Assembly: GCF_040049215.1 (NCBI RefSeq)
Contig: NZ_JBDZDN010000001.1
Coordinates: 2,480,001 to 2,544,000 of the forward strand
DNA length: 64,000 nt
From: Mesorhizobium_K sp040049215
GTDB taxonomy: Bacteria; Pseudomonadota; Alphaproteobacteria; Rhizobiales; Rhizobiaceae
Reading direction: 5' to 3'
Notes under the pieces: generated by a model
Seen by the model: only the letters and a program-made list of their open reading frames with translations
Databases searched by the model: none
Told to the model about the DNA's origin: nothing
Position numbers and translations under genes: made by a program
In this document: positions 60,842-64,000 of the stretch, piece after piece
How positions within the stretch are numbered: position 1 is the stretch's first letter
Layout of the letters: each line of letters starts with the position of its first letter

Positions 60842-62404
60842 TCAGCGACCGGTCTCGCCCACGGCCACTTCCGCCGCCTTGATGGCGGCCTGACGCTTGG
60901 CGATTTCCTCGCCGATCGGCGGACCCTGGAAGCGGCGGTTCTCGAAGCCGTACCAGAGGATCGCGGTCAGGATGACGAAGCCGACGGTGATCCAGAACAC
61001 CTTGTCGTTCGGCGGCTGGATGGCGATGTAGAAGATGATCACCATGCCTATGATCGACAGTACGCAGACCAGCTTGAACAGACCGGCGCCGAGATTCCAT
61101 GGGCCGGGATGGGGCCACTTGGCCGTGCCGAACGTCATCATGCCGAGCGTGATCGGAATTATGAAGGACAGGAACAGGAATACCAGCGTCGAGTTGACGA
61201 CGATGGTGTAGATGTTGGTGCCGCCGATCGAGATGAACTGGGCGAGAAAGACATAGATGATCTCGAGCGCCGCGGCCGTCCAGATCGCATTGACGGGCGT
61301 CCGGTAGGTGGGGCTCACCTTGGCCAGAGACGCCGACCCTACCGGCATGCCGCCGTCGCGGGAAAAGGCAAACAGCATGCGCGAAGCGGAAGTGACGGTG
61401 GCGAGCCCGCACAGGAACTGCGCGACAAAGATCGCCAGGTACAGCAGTTGCTTGAGCCAGCCGGGCATGATCGCGTTCATCGTTTCGAAGAACACCGACC
61501 AGCCCTGCTTGGCGCCTGCGGCCAGATCGGGAATAGCCAGGACGATCGCGCACAGCATGACCCAGCCGGCCAGGGACGACCACACGACCGACGAGACGAT
61601 GGCCCTTGGAACCGAATGCGCGGCCTTCAGCGTCTCTTCCGAAGTATGCGCAGACGCATCATATCCGGTGATGGTGTAGACCGGCAGCAAAAGGCAGAGC
61701 AGGAACAGGTAGAGCATGCTGTCCGATTGCGGGAAGACATTGCCGCCTGCTTCACCCGAATAGTTGGTGAACGTCCAGAGCCGTGTGATGTCGATCGCCG
61801 GTGCGAAGACAAGGCAGGCCACGATGAGCACTGCGGTCGTGCCGAGGATCAGGAATCCTGACGCATCGGTCAGCATCGCCGTGAGCTTGATGCCGAAGTG
61901 ATTGAGCAGCGCCTGCAGAATGGTGATAACGGCGACAAATGTAACTATCTCGCCGGCGGTGCCGGAGAGGCCGAAAGCCCCGCCGAACGTTCCGACGAAG
62001 AAGAACGAAGTGCCGATGTTGATTGCGCCAAGCACGGTGATGAGGCCGAGCAGATTGAGCCATGCAGTCAGCCAGCCGGTGAAACGGTTGCCGAGGATCG
62101 ACGCCCAGTGATAGAGGCCGCCGGCGGTTGGGTAGGCCGAAGCGATTTGCGCCATGGCTAGCGCGAAGACACCCGAGACGGCGCAACCGACGATCCAGCC
62201 GATGCCTGCACCGGCGCCTCCGATGGAAGACGTGGCTTGTGCGAACGAGTTGATACCGCCCGACAGTATGCAGATGATCGAGAACGAGATCGCAAAGTTC
62301 GAGAAGCGGCTCATCGATCTCTGCAATTCCTGGGCATAGCCCATACCGTGAAGGACTTTAAGGTCCTCCTTCTTGTCGACTTCAGTGTAGTCGTGCGTTG
62401 ACAT
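60842..62404 (-). CDS. APC-family amino acid/amine permease
   Basis: The 520-residue protein has twelve hydrophobic segments and the APC opening 'SFSIICILSGGINSFAQA', with 'YPTAGGLYHWAS' and 'YDASAHTSEET' as in GABA/choline-like BAT1 or putrescine permeases. It would import an amine or amino acid. GGGGAA precedes the ATG. It is transcribed after the amidohydrolase gene (30-base gap) and before the synthetase. Confidence 0.9.
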   Translation of the reverse strand: MSTHDYTEVDKKEDLKVLHGMGYAQELQRSMSRFSNFAISFSIICILSGGINSFAQATSSIGGAGAGIGWIVGCAVSGVFALAMAQIASAYPTAGGLYHWASILGNRFTGWLTAWLNLLGLITVLGAINIGTSFFFVGTFGGAFGLSGTAGEIVTFVAVITILQALLNHFGIKLTAMLTDASGFLILGTTAVLIVACLVFAPAIDITRLWTFTNYSGEAGGNVFPQSDSMLYLFLLCLLLPVYTITGYDASAHTSEETLKAAHSVPRAIVSSVVWSSLAGWVMLCAIVLAIPDLAAGAKQGWSVFFETMNAIMPGWLKQLLYLAIFVAQFLCGLATVTSASRMLFAFSRDGGMPVGSASLAKVSPTYRTPVNAIWTAAALEIIYVFLAQFISIGGTNIYTIVVNSTLVFLFLSFIIPITLGMMTFGTAKWPHPGPWNLGAGLFKLVCVLSIIGMVIIFYIAIQPPNDKVFWITVGFVILTAILWYGFENRRFQGPPIGEEIAKRQAAIKAAEVAVGETGR

Positions 62405-62434
62405 TTTTGTTCCCCTTTTTTCTAAACTGGCTGT

Positions 62435-63232
62435 CTAAATTCCGGCCGCCGACCTCAGCTTTTCAGCCCGCCGCGGCTGCAGGTGCAAAAAGATGCCCGC
62501 AAGCAATTCCGCCCATCTCCGTTGTCCGGCAGCGTCCGCAATCTCGTCGTTGCGGATTTCGATCATCGCGCAGGGAAGGCCGCGCGACCGCGCATGCCGC
62601 TCCAGCGTGAAATAGACGCGGTCGGCAGGCGAATAGGGTTCGTTCACGCCGACGGTGAAGCATTTCAGCGCTTCGAGTTCGCCAATCAGCGGTGCGGACA
62701 GGCGCTCGTCGTCGTCGTGGATGATGCCGATCTCCCAAGGGCGGGCGACGCCCTTGTAGACCGGCGTGAAGGAATGAACCGTGACCAGCCAGGTCTCGCG
62801 GCCTGCCGCCATGCGCTCATCGACAAGTGCGTCGATCGCCTCGTGGAAAGGCCGCCAGGACAGCGCGATGCGCTCGGCGCGCTCCTTGCCGGTGAGCGCC
62901 GCATTGCCGGGAATGAGCGTGGACTCGCTGATCTCAGGGATCAGGTCGGGCGCATCGAGCGGCCGGTTGCAGTCAATGGCGAGCCTGGACACGCCGGCTT
63001 CGACCAGCACGGCATCGAGCATGTCCGCCATCATGAGCGCGACCGGCAACGCGCCGGGATCCCAGGCGATATGGCGCAGCATGTCGGCCGGTTCGAGGCC
63101 GAGCGTGCCGTAGTTCGGCGGAAGATAGTTGGAGGCGTGGTCGCAGACGAGCAGGAAGGGAGACTTGCCGGCGCGGTTCGTAACCCGGACCGCGTTTTGC
63201 GGTGCGTGCACAGACTGTCGCGCCTTTTGCAT
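62435..63232 (-). CDS. N-formylglutamate amidohydrolase-family protein
   Basis: The 265-residue protein matches the FGase/HutG-like family: 'VCDHASNYLPP', 'HIAWDPGALP', 'LAIDCNRPLD', 'TVHSFTPVY' and 'EIRNDEI' are the blocks of this zinc hydrolase. Members remove a formyl or other acyl group from N-acylglutamate or similar compounds. With a PuuA-like synthetase next door, a gamma-glutamyl amide is a possible substrate, which is an inference. ATG 63232 is used; GTG 63244 is an alternative. Confidence 0.88.
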   Translation of the reverse strand: MQKARQSVHAPQNAVRVTNRAGKSPFLLVCDHASNYLPPNYGTLGLEPADMLRHIAWDPGALPVALMMADMLDAVLVEAGVSRLAIDCNRPLDAPDLIPEISESTLIPGNAALTGKERAERIALSWRPFHEAIDALVDERMAAGRETWLVTVHSFTPVYKGVARPWEIGIIHDDDERLSAPLIGELEALKCFTVGVNEPYSPADRVYFTLERHARSRGLPCAMIEIRNDEIADAAGQRRWAELLAGIFLHLQPRRAEKLRSAAGI

Positions 63233-63295
63233 TCTCCCAAACACCCCTGTCGAGCGCTGTATCGTATGTTACGAATTTTGTTTCATTGCGCTCTG

Positions 63296-63309
63296 ATGAA
63301 TGATTTCAT
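63296..63309. promoter_or_regulatory. Inverted repeat in divergent region before the RpiR gene
   Basis: ATGAA-TGAT-TTCAT is exact and lies between the divergent amidohydrolase and RpiR genes, in an AT-rich stretch from 63260 to 63345. RpiR regulators often bind short dyads with TGAAA-like half-sites. The site could serve both genes. Confidence 0.4.
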
Positions 63310-63402
63310 ACAGCTTTCGAGGCTTTGTCAAATGCGTTTTGAGAAAGCGCACAGGAAGGAAGGCGGCCGGGGTCGCCGGCCAAGGGAAGCTGAGCGGGGA
63401 GC

Positions 63403-64000
63403 ATGAAAACCGGCGTTGCCGAACTGATTTCCGACCGCATGGACACGATGCCGGCGGGCGAGCGCCGCGCCGCTCAGGCGCTGATCGCCAACTACCCGGT
63501 GATCGGCCTGAAAACCGTCGCCGAATTCTCGCAGGCTGCGGGCGTCAGTTCGCCGACGATATTGCGCTTCGTAGCGCGGCTGGGCTTCCAGAACTATCCG
63601 GAGTTCCAGGCCGCACTTCAGGACGAACTGGCGGCACAGTTGCAATCGCCGGCTTCCCGCGCCGGTCTGCCGCAGCCTTCACGTCACGGCAGCGCGCCCG
63701 CCACGGTCGAGGCGACACTCGATAACATCCGCGAGACTTTCCGGCACGTCTCGGAAAAGCAGATCGCCGACATGGTGGCGCTGCTTTCCAATCCGAAGGC
63801 TGCGCTGTTCCTGGTCGGCGGGCGGTTTACCGATCCCGTTGCCCGCTACATGGCGGCGCACCTGACCATCATTCGGCCGAACGTGCTTCATCTCACCGGT
63901 CAGGAAAGCAACTGGCGCGACCGGCTGATCGACATGGGCAAACGCGACGTGCTGCTGATCTTCGACATACGCCGCTACCAGGACAGCCTCGCGCGCTTCG
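63403..64000 (+). CDS. RpiR/MurR-family transcriptional regulator (cut by right edge)
   Basis: The first 199 residues are seen. They hold an N-terminal HTH of the RpiR type ('AGVSSPTILRFVARLGFQNY', about 46-65) and the start of a SIS sugar-isomerase-like domain ('ALFLVGGRFTDPVARYMAAHL'). The family binds phosphorylated sugars or amino compounds and represses or activates the adjoining operon. GCGGGGAGC precedes the ATG. It is divergent from the amidohydrolase-permease genes. The C-terminal part of the SIS domain is missing. Confidence 0.9.
   Translation, partial: MKTGVAELISDRMDTMPAGERRAAQALIANYPVIGLKTVAEFSQAAGVSSPTILRFVARLGFQNYPEFQAALQDELAAQLQSPASRAGLPQPSRHGSAPATVEATLDNIRETFRHVSEKQIADMVALLSNPKAALFLVGGRFTDPVARYMAAHLTIIRPNVLHLTGQESNWRDRLIDMGKRDVLLIFDIRRYQDSLARF

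Overview
The window looks like chromosomal DNA of an alphaproteobacterium of the Rhizobiales, most likely Mesorhizobium or a close Phyllobacteriaceae relative. The evidence is high GC with a strong GC preference at third codon positions, a three-gene proton-translocating transhydrogenase next to an aa3-type oxidase subunit IV gene, soxBDAG, DUF992 proteins, dense ABC/TRAP transport capacity, and two dispersed palindromic repeats of a kind scattered through rhizobial genomes. I see no nod, nif, phage, plasmid, IS, tRNA or rRNA gene. Most of it is ordinary metabolic and transport chromosome, and several small regions are unusual.

Layout. 0-2.3 kb: the tail of an unknown gene, a WD40 protein and a CobW-type GTPase with a His-rich loop. 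2.7-7 kb: a MarR regulator, a DMT permease, a LacI regulator (apparent CTG start) coupled to a 2-hydroxyacid dehydrogenase, and a PuuD-like peptidase. 7.2-10.9 kb: a TRAP transporter whose binding-protein gene converges on its dctQM genes. 11-13.2 kb: a lone LivH-type permease divergent from a CGNR zinc-finger protein and a lipoprotein. 13.4-20.3 kb: a fused indolepyruvate oxidoreductase, a GGDEF-EAL protein and a FeeM/LuxI-like N-acyl amino acid synthase. 20.5-27.9 kb: an acyl-CoA ligase coupled to a Liv-type ABC transporter, with a small DUF3096 gene and a REP-like repeat inside the operon. 28-32.1 kb: cox subunit IV, pntAA-pntAB-pntB, a GNAT gene and then a decayed second pntB 3' end. 32.2-36.1 kb: a lipase-like protein, two tandem DUF992 proteins, a TPR lipoprotein and rpsU. 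36.4-43.2 kb: an MFS exporter and soxBDAG (sarcosine to glycine). 43.2-46.4 kb: LysR/DMT and small metabolic genes. 46.6-51.1 kb: an inositol/rhizopine-type ABC transporter divergent from a ferredoxin reductase, with a GGAA-N6-TTCC palindrome between them. 51.6-64 kb: a long, almost entirely minus-strand block with a PotABC-like ABC transporter, Fe-alcohol dehydrogenase, aldehyde dehydrogenase, a PIN toxin with a DUF7662-antitoxin fusion, a PuuA-like glutamine synthetase, an APC permease, an N-formylglutamate amidohydrolase-like enzyme and a divergent RpiR regulator cut by the window edge.

How the genes may work together. The 51.6-64 kb block holds the parts of a gamma-glutamylation route for an amine or amino alcohol: uptake, ligation to glutamate, oxidation of alcohol to aldehyde to acid, and amide hydrolysis. 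This is an inference from families and order. The 16.9-27.9 kb region places a second-messenger enzyme, an acyl-amino-acid synthase, an acyl-CoA ligase and an importer side by side, but a functional link is not shown. Positions of motifs inside proteins are approximate counts made by eye; no database search was run.
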